DNA of 64,000 nucleotides. Source: Lithodes maja (Eukaryota > Arthropoda > Malacostraca > Decapoda > Lithodidae). A program made the position numbers and the translations under genes. Within the stretch, counting starts at the first letter, position 1. Each line of letters starts with the position of its first letter. The notes below the pieces were generated by a model. The model was not told the DNA's origin. It worked only from the letters and a program-made list of their open reading frames with translations, and made no database searches. The stretch is from the NCBI GenBank assembly GCA_037953745.1, contig JBAKBP010004473.1, positions 62,001 to 126,000 on the forward strand. The letters run 5' to 3'. This document shows positions 44,372 through 54,215 of this stretch, in pieces.

Positions 44372-44859
44372 TTAACCCTCCGTTCCCGGATGGGCTCTTG
44401 AACGCCCATAAAAAAGCATGTAACAGGAACCCGGATGGTCTCTTAAACACCCATGACGTCACAGCCTGTGAGCTTGGTGTGCGAGGCGTCGGTCCGACGC
44501 ATGTAAACAACAGCCGGCTGGACCGACGCTCCGCATCTCCGGCCACAAGAAGGAGAGCGTCGCTTGTTCGTGTGTGCCTGTATGTTGTTGTTAAGTATCG
44601 AAAAGTGGTGTAAAGTGGCTGTTTTGGCCATAAAGTTATCTCCAATGAAATCATCATCACAGCTCAACCAGTTGACTTAGAGAGCTCTACTTAATGCCAT
44701 TCTACAGGTAAATAACACAGCTACGCTTGGGGATGCGCGGGAATGCGGGAAGCAGTCTGATTAACGAATATACGGTAGCCTAGCCTAGACGTTTTTCGGC
44801 CAAAACACCCGGATTTCGAGGAATATATATATAATACATAGCCGGGGCTGGAGGGTTAA
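44372..44859. mobile_element. piggyBac MITE (family 1), inserted in the L2-like LINE
   Basis: Ends TTAACCCTCCGTTCCCGG and CCGGGGCTGGAGGGTTAA, length 488 bp. Protein text on each side rejoins when it is removed with one TTAA. It carries GGGCTCTTGAACGCCC at 44392, the same hairpin as piggyBac-1, and is about 90% like 14357-14848. Confidence 0.88.
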
Positions 44860-45124
44860 TGGTGAGAGCAATATTAGTGTTAGACGAATCCCTTGTCTTG
44901 TTGCTGTAGCCTGTTGTTTTTAGGTGCCTCCATAGTTTCTTTGGGTTATTCTGATATTCCTCTGCCTTATTGTGAAAATAATTAGTTTTCGCTGATTTTA
45001 TTTTCCTACTTAGTTTATTCCTGGCCCTGTTGAACTCATGTTTCAGACCTTGATCCTGTCTATGTTTCGCTAGCCTTTTTAACAGATTGTCTCTGTGTTC
45101 CAGATGGTGTAGTATGTCATTGTT
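44860..45124 (-). pseudogene. L2-like LINE, endonuclease-RT linker
   Basis: Reverse-strand text HDILHHLEHRDNLLKRLAKH, then FNRARNKLSRKIKSAK and PKKLWRHLKTTG, is the typical basic linker between endonuclease and RT. It joins 52510 (through DPWIN) and 44371 (through NDQICHDK). Confidence 0.75.
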
Positions 45125-45208
45125 TTTTTTTTTTTGTTTTTTTTTTTTTTTAAGGAGACAATGAACGGAGGAAGGAAAAACACAGATAAAACAAAAAGGT
45201 CCATGTGC

Positions 45209-46757
45209 CTAAAGGCATCCTCCATTCATAAAATGTTTGTAACAACTGGATTTAAACATTTGTAGATTGTAAGTTTGTGGAAAGCAATTCGAGGGAAGTG
45301 AATTCCAAAGAGTAGTAGCTCTGGGGATAAATGAATTCTGATAAGCAGAAGTTCTGCATTGTGGAGGAGAAAGTGTAAATTCATGGGCGCTCTCAGCTGC
45401 CCTAGTTCTACGGGGAAAGATGTGGAGAGGCGGCACAATTGAAGCAAGTTCCTCGGAACAATTGCTGTGAAAATATCTGTAGAATAATGCAAGGGATGCA
45501 ACGTTTCTTCGTATGGATAATGTAGGAAGGTCCTGTGTGATTGCAGGGTTATTGATTAATCTAATAGCTTTATTTTGAATTTTGTCCAACTGCCTCAATG
45601 CAACCACTCCACTTCCACCCCACAGAGGTGAACAGTAATCCATCTGAGAACGCACATGACTTTTATATATCACGGCCAACTGCTCGTCAGTGAAGAATTC
45701 TCGAACTCTGTACAGGAGTCCCAGTTTTTTAGAGGCATTCTTAGCAATGCTTCTAACATAATGTGTCCAGCTCAAGTTAGTAGTTAATGTTACACCGAGA
45801 ATGTCAATACTAGGGGAAGTGGGAATATTTACATCATTAAAAAATATATGGGAGTCAGTGAGATTCTGTCGGTTAGAAAATTGAATGTACTTGGTTTTCT
45901 GTGCATTAAAGGAAACTAGATTCTTTTGTCCCCATCCATTAATTCTAGAAAGGTCCTGGTTCAGAGAAATTGCAGTGTTTATTTTTGAATTTATAAGATC
46001 GGGTTGGGTGACAGAATTGGTAAATGTGAAGGAACTGTGGAGTGTTGAGTCATCTGCGTAGGAATGTATTGGATTATGAGTGGTAGATATGAGATCATTG
46101 ATATGAATGAGGAACAGAATTGGGGCCAAAACTGATCCCTGGGGAACACCAGCATTTATTGAGTGAAATTGAGAATAAAGGCCATCTACCATTACACGTA
46201 TTTTTCTGTTATGAAGATAAGAAGAAATTAGTGGAACTAATGATGCAAGGCCGTAGTGTGACATCTTCGACAATAAGGATTGATGCCAGACTCTATCAAA
46301 TGCCTTTGATATATCCAGTGCTATTGTATGTGTTTCACCATGTTGGTCTGTAGCTTGGTTGATTTGATGCGTAAGAAGGCAAAGCATGTCTGCAGTTGAT
46401 CGACATCGTCTAAAACCATATTGCCTATCACTGATTAATTTATTATTCTCAAGATGCTTAATTATGTGATTATTTAATATAATTTCAAAGACTTTACCAA
46501 GAGTGGAAGTGATAGCTATTGGTCTGTAGTTTGATGGATCTGAAGAGGCACCTTTTTTAGGAACTGGATGGATGTTTGCTTCTTTCCAGTGTACTGGGAA
46601 GCATGAGGTATGAGTACACAGACGGAAAATTTTTGCCAATACAGGAGCGAGCACCAAGGAGCAATTCTTAAGTACTATTGGAGGAATTTCATCTGGACCA
46701 GGAGCCTTATCTACCGAGAGATTCTGCAAAATAGTTTTGACATGTCTGGTGTGGATC
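45209..46757 (-). pseudogene. I/Jockey-type LINE reverse transcriptase
   Basis: RT with KAPGPDEIPPIVLKN, VPKKGASSDPSNYRPIAITS, ALDISKAFDRVWHQSLL, GVPQGSVLAPILF and the active site HSYADDST (bases 46049-46060). The C-terminal PRATTLWNSLPSNCFPQ is typical of the group. The frame is open from the MITE border at 46757 to the stop at 45209, about 515 codons. The first residues of that open frame (MRTSEVK) come from the MITE. It is split from its endonuclease by about 4 kb and so inactive. Confidence 0.82.
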
Positions 46758-47504
46758 TTAACCTCTGAAGTGCGCACGGGGGTAATTGAAAACCTCCCCC
46801 TGTGCTGACGTATTTGAGGTTTTTCGTCACTAAAATATTCATTGTACCATTAATAGCATTAATAATTATCCATATGCACCTATTATGGGTTGATTATAAA
46901 GGTATTAACCTGAAACAACAATAAAACGAGTGAAAACAGCGTTTGGATGGTCAAAATCGGAGATATAGCCCGCGAGTTGTATAATGTATGGGTGAGGCAA
47001 GCTACCTTCCCGCCAATTTTCCCCAAGGCCACTGCGACACAGTCGATCGATACTCTCTCTCTCTCTCTTGCACTCGATTGCTATCAGTGATGACAACACC
47101 CTGCTTGCAACTCGCTAATGTTAGCACGAAAATATACCTCAGAATAAGGGAATAATAGGGAAAATAGGTGATAACTAAGGGATAGGAGGAAAGTGGGGAA
47201 GGAGGGGAGGTAGAGGACTGAGATTTTGCATGGCCCAGGGGCCAAAAAAAAATAAAAAAATAAAAAAATAAAAATAATTTTTTTTTTTTTTTTCGATGTC
47301 AAAAGTTGACATCGTTGACCCCCTGGGGGTTAGGGAATAGAATATGCCCCACGTGCCTTCTGCGTGTCGTAAGAGGCGACTAAAGAGGTTGGGTCGGTGG
47401 GCTTGCGACCCCCACCCGGAAAAAATATCTAAGCAAAAAAAAACGAACGAACAGCCTCGGATGCGGACGGAACCAACGTTGACGAACCACGACCGACTAA
47501 GGAC

Positions 47505-50500
47505 ATGCCTTCGGACATTCTGAGAATGGCTACATGGAATGTTAGTGGCATGAATGATGGCACAAAAGAGAGAGAGGTTCTGGAAGTGTTAGTGAATGCC
47601 AGGCTGGATGTATGTGGAATGACAGAGACCAAATGGAAAGGTTCAGATGTGAGAGAGTGGGAGTGTGGAATGGGTGTGTGTGCTGGAGTGAGTGAAGGAA
47701 CAGCGAGAGAAGGTGCATGTTTGTTTGTAAGTAGCAAATGGAAGGAATGTGTAAGAGAGTATGGGTCTGTGGGTTCAAGGATTGTGTGGGTGAGAATGAA
47801 AGTAGGAATACAAACGTGGGTGATTGTATGCGTGTATGCCCCGACAGAGGATATACTTGAAAGAAAGAAAGAGGAGTTCTGGATGAATGTGGAGGCGTGC
47901 CTGGAGAAGTTTGACAAGAACGAAAGAATATTTCTGATTGGGGATATGAATGGTAAGGTGGGTGATAGGAAAGTTGAGGGAGTGGTGGGAGGGTGGGGGG
48001 TACCATCAGAGGTGAATGGGAATGGTAGTGCACTTGAGTAAATTCTCACACATGTGGATGTGTGAGAGTTTGTGTTTTTTATCTGTGTTTATTTTTTGTT
48101 TTATGATGTTTTTGTGTTTTCCCTGTTCTTGCTCTGTCTTGAGTCGGCTACCCCCAAAATGGGGATTGGGCCTGAGCATATAGATAGATAGATAGATAGA
48201 TAGATAGTGCACTTGTGGACGTATGTGTGGGGAGGAGGCTGTGGATAGCCAACACCTTCTTCCGACACAGAATGATCCACAGGTACACGTGGAAACGGAT
48301 GTTGACGATGAAGGATAAGACAGTGGTGGAACGAAAGTCATTGATTGATTATGTATGTGTGGATGAACGAATGAAGAAATCTGTGATGGATGCTAGGGTG
48401 TATAGGGGTATTGGAGGGGGTCTGTCTGATCATTATGTAGTGGTAGCTAAGGTTAGGATACAAAAGAAGTGGGTGAGGAGAGCGGGAGGGAGGCGAGAGG
48501 AGGGTGGAATGGTGAGGAGGGTGGAGAGGTTGCAGGAGGAGGAAGTCAGGGAGGAGTACAGGAGAGCAGTGGAAAGACGACTAGGTGGGTTCGACCTGGA
48601 AGTTATGGAGGAAGTGGAGGAGATGAGCAAGGTGTTTAAGGATGAGATATGTGCAGCATGTGAGGAGGTGTGTGGAGTGAGGAGAAGAGGGAGGGGAGTG
48701 AAAGGTACAGCATGGTGGACAGAAGAGGTAAGAATAGCTGTGGAAGAAAAGAAGAAAGCATATAGAGAGTGGTTGGGTAGTAGAGGGAATGAAGATTCCG
48801 AGAGACAGAAACGAGCGAGGTACGTGGAGAGTAAGAGGGTGGTGAAGAGAGTAGTGAAGGAAAGTAAGAGAAGAGTAGATGAGGAATTTGGAAGGAATCT
48901 GAGAGTAAAATGGAGGGAGAGTAAGAAACTGTTCTGGAAAGAAGTCAAGAAAGTTAGGGAAGGTAGCAAGGGAAACAGTAAGGGTGTGAAAGATAAGAAT
49001 GGGAGAATGCTAGCCGAGAAGCAAGAGAGAGTCGAAAGATGGAGGGAGTACTTCAGTGAGTTGCTAAATGAAAGGAATGAAGAGCCAGCAAACATAGCTG
49101 GATATGGTATGGGAGGGAGAAGAAGAGAAGTAGTGGAGGAGGAGGTGGGGATCAGGAGGTCAGAAGTGTGGGAAGCCATGAAAAGAGTGAAGTTGGGGAA
49201 AGCACCAGGAACAGATGGAGTGTGTGGGGAAATGTTGAGGTATGGTGGTGAGATAGTGATAGAATGGGTATGGAAAATGTGCAAACTAGCATGGGAGAAG
49301 GGGAGTGCACCCGATGACTGGAAGACTGGCATAATAGTCCCCCTATATAAGGGTAAAGGGGAAAGAGGAGTGTGTGGTAACCACCGAGGAATATGTCTTC
49401 TAAGCGTAGTAGGGAAGGTATACAGTAGGGTAGTGATTGAGAGAGTGAGAGTGAGAACGGAGAAATGGATAGGCGACGAGCAGGGAGGCTTTAGGAAGGG
49501 AAGAGGATGTGTAGATCAGATTTTTACCCTGAATTGTGTTGTGGAGAAGTATCTGGAGAAGAAACAAAAGGTGTATGTTGCCTTTATGGACTTGGAGAAG
49601 GCCTATGACAGAGTGGATAGAGAAGGTTTGTGGAAAGTACTTAGAATATACGGAGTAGAGGGCAAGTTGCTGAAAGCAGTGAAGAGCATGTATGAGGGTG
49701 CAAAGGCGGCAGTATGTGTGGAGAGTGAGCAGAGCGAGTTCTTTGACCTGAATGTTGGTTTGAAACAGGGGTGTGTGATGTCCCCGTGGTTGTTTACTGT
49801 ATATATGGATGGAGTTATGAAAGAAATACTATCAAGAGCAGTGGATGTTGGTGTATCGCTGAAAAGGGAGGGAATTGAGTGGAAGCTACCTATACTGCTG
49901 TTTGCGGATGATACAGTTCTGATGAGTGATAATGAATGGGAGTTGCAGGGTCTGGTAAATGAGTTTGGAACAGTGTGCGAAAAACGGAATTTGAAGGTAA
50001 ATACGGGGAAGAGCAAGGTTATGGTCTTCGAAAGGGGTGAAGTCACAGAGTGTGAGGTGAAGCTGAACGGTCAGGCTATGGAGATCGTCAACTCTTTTAA
50101 GTATCTGGGCAGTGTGTTGAGTAAAGATGGGACTATGGATGAAGAGGTGCGGGAGAGGGTACAACAGGGGAAGAGGGTTGTAGGAACGCTAAAAGCAGTA
50201 ACAAGAAATAGGGTGGTCAGTATGGAAGTGAAGAAGTCCTTGCATGACAGTGTGGTAATCCCGACACTGACTTACGGAAGCGAAGCATGGACGTTGGTTG
50301 AGAGACTCAGACCAAGAGTGAGAGCAGTGGAAATGAATTACTTAAGGAGTGCGTGCGGAATTACATGGAGGGATAGACAGACTAATGAGGAAGTAAGAAG
50401 GAGGTGTGGTGTGGAGGTAGATGTGCTGGAAAGTGTGAAAAGGAACAACTTGAGATGGTTCGGCCATATGGAACGTATGGAAAGCGAGAGAATGACTAAG

Positions 50501-50695
50501 AGGGTGTACGAGAGCGAGGTGGAGGGACAGAGGGGGAGAGGTAGACCGAATATGAGGTGGAAGGATGGAGTGAGGAACTACATGAATGAAGGCGGTGCTG
50601 GTTGGGGGGAGGGGCGTCGACTGACTTGGGACAGAGGTGCATGGGGGCGGTTCGTTCGTGGCCACCCCTTCGGGGATCACGGCGTCAGGCAATAG
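47505..50695 (+). pseudogene. RTE endonuclease-reverse transcriptase, interrupted only by a SINE
   Basis: The ORF begins at ATG 47505 (MPSDILRMATWNVSGMN), with the endonuclease motifs TETKWKGSDV and FLIGDMNG. It ends early at TAA 48040 inside the SINE. Without the SINE and one duplication copy the frame continues as SALVDVC, through YVCVDERM and SDHYVVV, to the RT: GKAPGTDGVCGEML, AFMDLEKAYDRVDREGL, GLKQGCVMSPWLF and LFADDTVLM (catalytic bases 49907-49912). It stops at 50693-50695. The lengths are consistent with one uninterrupted frame of about 1003 codons. The C-terminus has LRWFGHMERM, usual for RTE-like proteins. No other stop or frameshift was seen. Confidence 0.88.
48037..48205 (+). mobile_element. 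169-bp SINE with (GATA)n tail and TSD
   Basis: Flanked by AGTGCACTTG at 48027-48036 and 48206-48215. It has a 5' hairpin (CTCACACA..TGTGTGAG), a T-rich middle, a 3' hairpin (CTACCCCC..GGGGAT) and a TAGATAGATAG tail. It has no clear A or B box. Its 3' hairpin and tail resemble those of the RTE it sits in, suggesting RTE-driven mobilisation. Confidence 0.82.
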
Positions 50696-50799
50696 ATAGA
50701 TAGATAGAAAAGTTGATTTTTAATTTTACTTACTCAGGAGAGTCTTCCCGCAGTCCGCCGGGGGAACTCTTAAGAGTCTTCCCGCAGCTCCCGGGTTAA

Positions 50800-52239
50800 G
50801 TGAGGGAATTTCAGGCGAATTAAAATTAAGTACAGGGACATCCTAATTTATTTCATCTAAGGTTGAGTTGGTGGAGAAAATATCCGCAAGAAGGTTAGCT
50901 TTACCTCGTGGGTCACTTACAAGATTGCCAGTCGGAGATTTTAATGGTGGAATGGATGAAGCAGTAGTGAAGTTGGATTTAAATGAGTTAAGAGTAGACC
51001 AAAATATTTTGTTATCATTTGGATTATTTAGAAGTTTATTTGCCTGCTTGTGGAGAAAGTTTGATTTTGTTAGGTTTAATACAGTTTTGGCATGATTTCT
51101 GATGTTTCTAAAGTAATTAAAGGCTTCATGTGTTTTTGATCTTGTGTATGCATTGTAGGCTATTGCTTTTTGTTCAGTTACTCTAGCACAATTATGGTCA
51201 AACCATTTAGGTGAATTAGATCTTTTACTGTACTTTTGATGAGGAATAAAAGTTTCCATTCCAATTTTTACAAAATCTTGTATGTGGCTCAAGGTGGAGT
51301 GTGCATCATTAGAAAAGAAAGAGGTCCAGGGAATATCAATAAAGAAACCTTGAAGACCCTCCCAGTCTGCCCTATCGTAATGCCATTTAGTCACCAAGAC
51401 AGGTTCAGAGTAGGAAGGTGTGGTAGGTGACAGGTGGCCTGTATCAGACAGTGATCAGAAGATCCAAGCGGGGACCTCACTGTAACATCATAATTTTCTG
51501 AATTGGTTGTTAAAAATAAGTCCAGTAGGTGGGAATTATGATTAGGATTATCTGGTACACGGGTGGGTTGGTTGACTAGTTGAGTGAGATTAAATGAGTC
51601 TGCAAATAGCTCACATTCAAGACCAGCATCATCAGTCCTGGCTGAATAAGTGAGCCATTCAACATTATGGACATTAAAATCACCCAACACAGTGATTTCA
51701 GAAGAAGCATTTAAGTTGAGGACACTAAGTTGTGAGGACAGAGAATCAAAAAGACTTTGCTCTGGAGGAGTATTTGGGGAACGGTAGATGCAACATATGT
51801 ATTTAAATTTACCAGCAGAAATTAATTTGTATATAGAATAATCAAAATAGGGACAATTGAAACCAGTAACCTCCTCCAGGGCAATTTCAGATTTTGCGAA
51901 GCAACATACACCTCCTTTAGGTCTGAAATTTTGGAGCAGTTGATAACCTGGAAAATTAAATCTAGACGTGTCAGATGTGGATGTTACTTGAGTCTCTGTC
52001 AAAAAAAGGAGAGTAGGGGATTCTGCTTGAAGAAATTGGTGTACAGAATTGATGTTAGAGTGAAGTCCCCTTATATTGCTAAAGAAAAAGCTGCACCGAC
52101 GAGCAGCTTTGGGACGTTGCAATGCTCTTGACACAGTCGCATGATGACGACCGGGAGGGCCCTGTGTCAATGACCCAACCCTGCCGGGGGTGGATATCCG
52201 AGGGACCACCAGGTTTGCTCTTAACAATTGTACTGCCAT
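50800..52239 (-). pseudogene. I/Jockey-type LINE endonuclease and linker
   Basis: Minus-strand endonuclease: FFFSNIRGLHSNINSVHQFL, LFLTETQVTSTSD, ITVLGDFNVHNVEW, SSDHCLIQATC (51391-52239). A linker follows (50843-51397; KRSNSPKWFDHNCARVTEQK and DNKIFWSTLNSFKS). A frame change near 51395 and a stop near 50845 (TLDEIN, then stop, then DVPVLNF) damage it. RT continues at 46757 across the MITE. Confidence 0.78.
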
Positions 52240-52505
52240 GTTTATTGGGTAAGGTGTATGGTGTTACATGTATGATATGTAGTGGGAAGAGTAGTGTTTT
52301 ATGGATAGAGGATAGCAATGTAGGGCAAGTCGTGAAGTTGGATGTGTATGTTATATAAAGAGGGTTTTCCTGATACCCCTGATGTGTGAGGCAGAAAGAT
52401 ATGTATCCAGCTACCAAGGCCTGGGAGGAGAAAATGGAATTCAGGCTATTCCCTGAGTCTCCCGAAACCTTGGCGGTAGTACTTCCCTGGGCGGGGCTGC
52501 CTACC
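52240..52505 (-). other. 5' region of the I/Jockey-type LINE
   Basis: About 270 bp between the endonuclease and the L2-like flank. No separate ORF1 is recognised. A short ORF (52079-52417) overlaps it without similarity I can name. The boundary with the L2 element is set where L2 protein text (DPWINCR) resumes at 52510. Confidence 0.4.
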
Positions 52506-53590
52506 CCTACTACCTACAGTTGATCCATGGGTCTGACCTTGCTTTAATTCGTATGTCTTTCAGAGGAGCTATTTCGTCTAGAATGTTTGTGATGATGGTT
52601 CTGAAGCCAACCCATGCGTCATTAACGTTTGTACTTTCAAACACTGGAGACCAGTCTGTATTCCATAAAATGTCCAGAAATGTTTCTTTATTGTAGTTTC
52701 TGAGTGACCTTGTTTTGATAATCTTGTGATTCTCTAGGGTAATTTTTGTGGTTTTTCGTGTGCAATATGTGACGAAGTGATCACTTATCCCAGTCTGTAT
52801 AACCCCTGATTGGGATATTTTGTCCTCTCTGTTACAGTTTATGTGGTCTATTATTGTGGCAGTGTTCTCAGAGATACGTGTGGGGGTTGTGATGAGTTGT
52901 TTGTGATTGTGCATTGTCAGTATATGCCTATATTCTCGTACAAGCCTATCATTTCGTTGTTTGTAACACAGGTTAAAATCCCCTAGTATGATGGATTCAT
53001 TCCGAGGGTCTAGCGATGACAACGTTCGTTCAAATTTGGTCAAGAATTGTGTGTCGTCTGGTGGCCTATAGCATACCCCAATTGTGATGGGTCTTGTCCT
53101 CGGCAGGTGTATATCGATCCACAGAGCTTCGTGATTTTCTACATGGAGGTCGGTCCTGGTTGTGTGTGTGAGGTTGTTTTTTACATACAGACATACTCCT
53201 CCCCCATGCCTATTGCGATCATTCCTAACCATATTGAAACCTTGAATGTTTATTTCACCATCGTTTATACTTGAATCCAGCCAGGTTTCTGTGATTGCAA
53301 TTATTGAAGCTTTGGCCTTATTAGCTAACAAGTTTAATTCTGACAATTTATGGTACATTGATCTGGCGTTAATGTGGATAAGATGGAGCCCTTTGTTGGT
53401 GAACACTCTGTATTCATCTTTGATTTTGAATGTGTCCTGGCTGGATTCTGAGTTGTTAATACTAATTGGTTCATTTACATTAATATTCGGTAATGAATGC
53501 AAGGCACATATGTTGCATAGGAATTCCCGTTCTTCACTGTTGGTCTTCTTAGAGATGCACTTCATGTGAACGTGAAGGTAAGTCACACAA
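52506..53590 (-). pseudogene. L2-like LINE endonuclease
   Basis: Reading frame 53586-52510 encodes a short cysteine motif (HVHMKC then FLCNIC), then the endonuclease: LHLIHINARSMYHKLSEL, IIAITETWLDSSI, GGGVCLYVKN, SIILGDFNLCYKQ and ISDHFVTYC. The HxxC..CxxC start resembles the end of a PHD-like finger found before some CR1/L2 endonucleases, so the 5' part is truncated. The frame is open with no visible start codon in context. It joins the linker at 45124 across the I/Jockey-type LINE. Confidence 0.78.
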
Positions 53591-53689
53591 CAAGCCTCAT
53601 CAGGGAACGACGTCTGCCAAACCTAGCCAGCTGCCTAATCCCACTCCACCACCACCAAAAAACTAGTCAGTCACTCTCTCTCTCTCCCG

Positions 53690-54160
53690 GGGCCTATGGC
53701 AGGCGAGTTGGATCCGAGAGTAAGTCCGCCGAACAGACCCAGTACAGAAACTGGGTCGTTCCAGGCATGCCGCAGGGCCTGGCCCCGGCGAACTTGGGCC
53801 CGGACAGTGGTAAGCAAGGGCATCACTTGGCTGTGGCTCCGGCGACCTCGTTTACGTCAAACTCAAGAGTTCAATCATGTTTCTTTAGAGGTGGAGTCAC
53901 TTGTCCAAGAAATGATTGCCAAGCATGTCATTCTCCCGGTAGATCCAACTTGCCATGTTTTCACCTTCAGACTTTTTCTAGTGCCAAAGAGGGACAGTGT
54001 GCAGATGCGACCAGTAGTAGATCTCTCGCATCTGAACACCCATATTCACAATTCACCCCTCAGGATGCTCACAGTGAATCAAATCAGGCTCACACTTCCG
54101 CCGCAAGGTTGGATGTGCTCCCTAGACCTGAAAGACGCCTATTGGCACGTCCCCATAAAC
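53690..54160 (+). pseudogene. DIRS D reverse transcriptase, fingers and first palm motif
   Basis: RT N-terminal half: LVQEMIAKHVILPVDPT, FRLFLVPKRDSVQMRPVVDL and MCSLDLKDAYWHVPIN. The last holds the first catalytic Asp (motif A, LKDAYWHVPI is a DIRS signature). CR1-3 interrupts directly after VPIN; the continuation DLNKRFQKF starts at 60593. The open frame starts at ATG 53696 (MAGELDPRVSPP), but the true start is unknown because the L2-like LINE ends nearby. Confidence 0.8.
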
Positions 54161-54215
54161 AGTTTCTTACAGTTTCTAACAGTTTCTTACAGTGGATCCT
54201 CTGGAAAAAGGTAAA

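Larger units (their letters stand above)
47310..50707 (+). mobile_element. Full-length RTE-type LINE with TSD
   Basis: Flanked by AAAAGTTGA at 47301-47309 and 50708-50716. It has a 5' leader of about 195 bp (a poly-C/G hairpin near 47322-47331), one ORF of endonuclease plus RT, a 3' hairpin (CCACCCCTTCGGGG) and a TAGATAGATAG tail. This is the RTE layout: a single ORF, a very short 3' end and a microsatellite tail. A SINE is inserted at 48037-48205. Confidence 0.9.
46758..50799. mobile_element. TTAA MITE (family 2), copy 3, split by the RTE
   Basis: The ends are TTAACCTCTGAAGTGCGCAC at 46758 and GCAGCTCCCGGGTTAA ending 50799. The two halves match copies 1 and 2. The RTE inserted within it with duplication AAAAGTTGA. 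Confidence 0.85.
45125..52505 (-). mobile_element. I/Jockey-type LINE with poly(A) tail
   Basis: Minus-strand LINE whose 3' poly(A) appears as T runs at 45125-45151. RT is at 45209-46757, endonuclease at 51391-52239 and the linker at 50800-51397. It is inserted in the L2-like LINE; the flanks share TTG, a minimal duplication. A family 2 MITE (46758-50799), holding the RTE, splits it. The clade is uncertain between I, Jockey and relatives. Confidence 0.7.
42005..53590 (-). mobile_element. L2-like LINE, itself multiply interrupted
   Basis: Minus-strand LINE: endonuclease 52510-53586, linker 44860-45124, RT 42625-44371 and a 3' end at an (AAT)n run near 42005. Inserted into it are an RTE fragment (42045-42324), a family 1 MITE (44372-44859) and an I/Jockey-type LINE (45125-52505). 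The protein rejoins across each gap (for example DPWIN to DILHHLE, and NIALT to NDQICHDKRQI). The 5' boundary near 53590 is approximate. Confidence 0.75.

Noticed and set aside
47505..48041. Stand-alone endonuclease gene
   Set aside because: It ends at a stop inside the SINE. The frame continues after the SINE as the RTE polyprotein.
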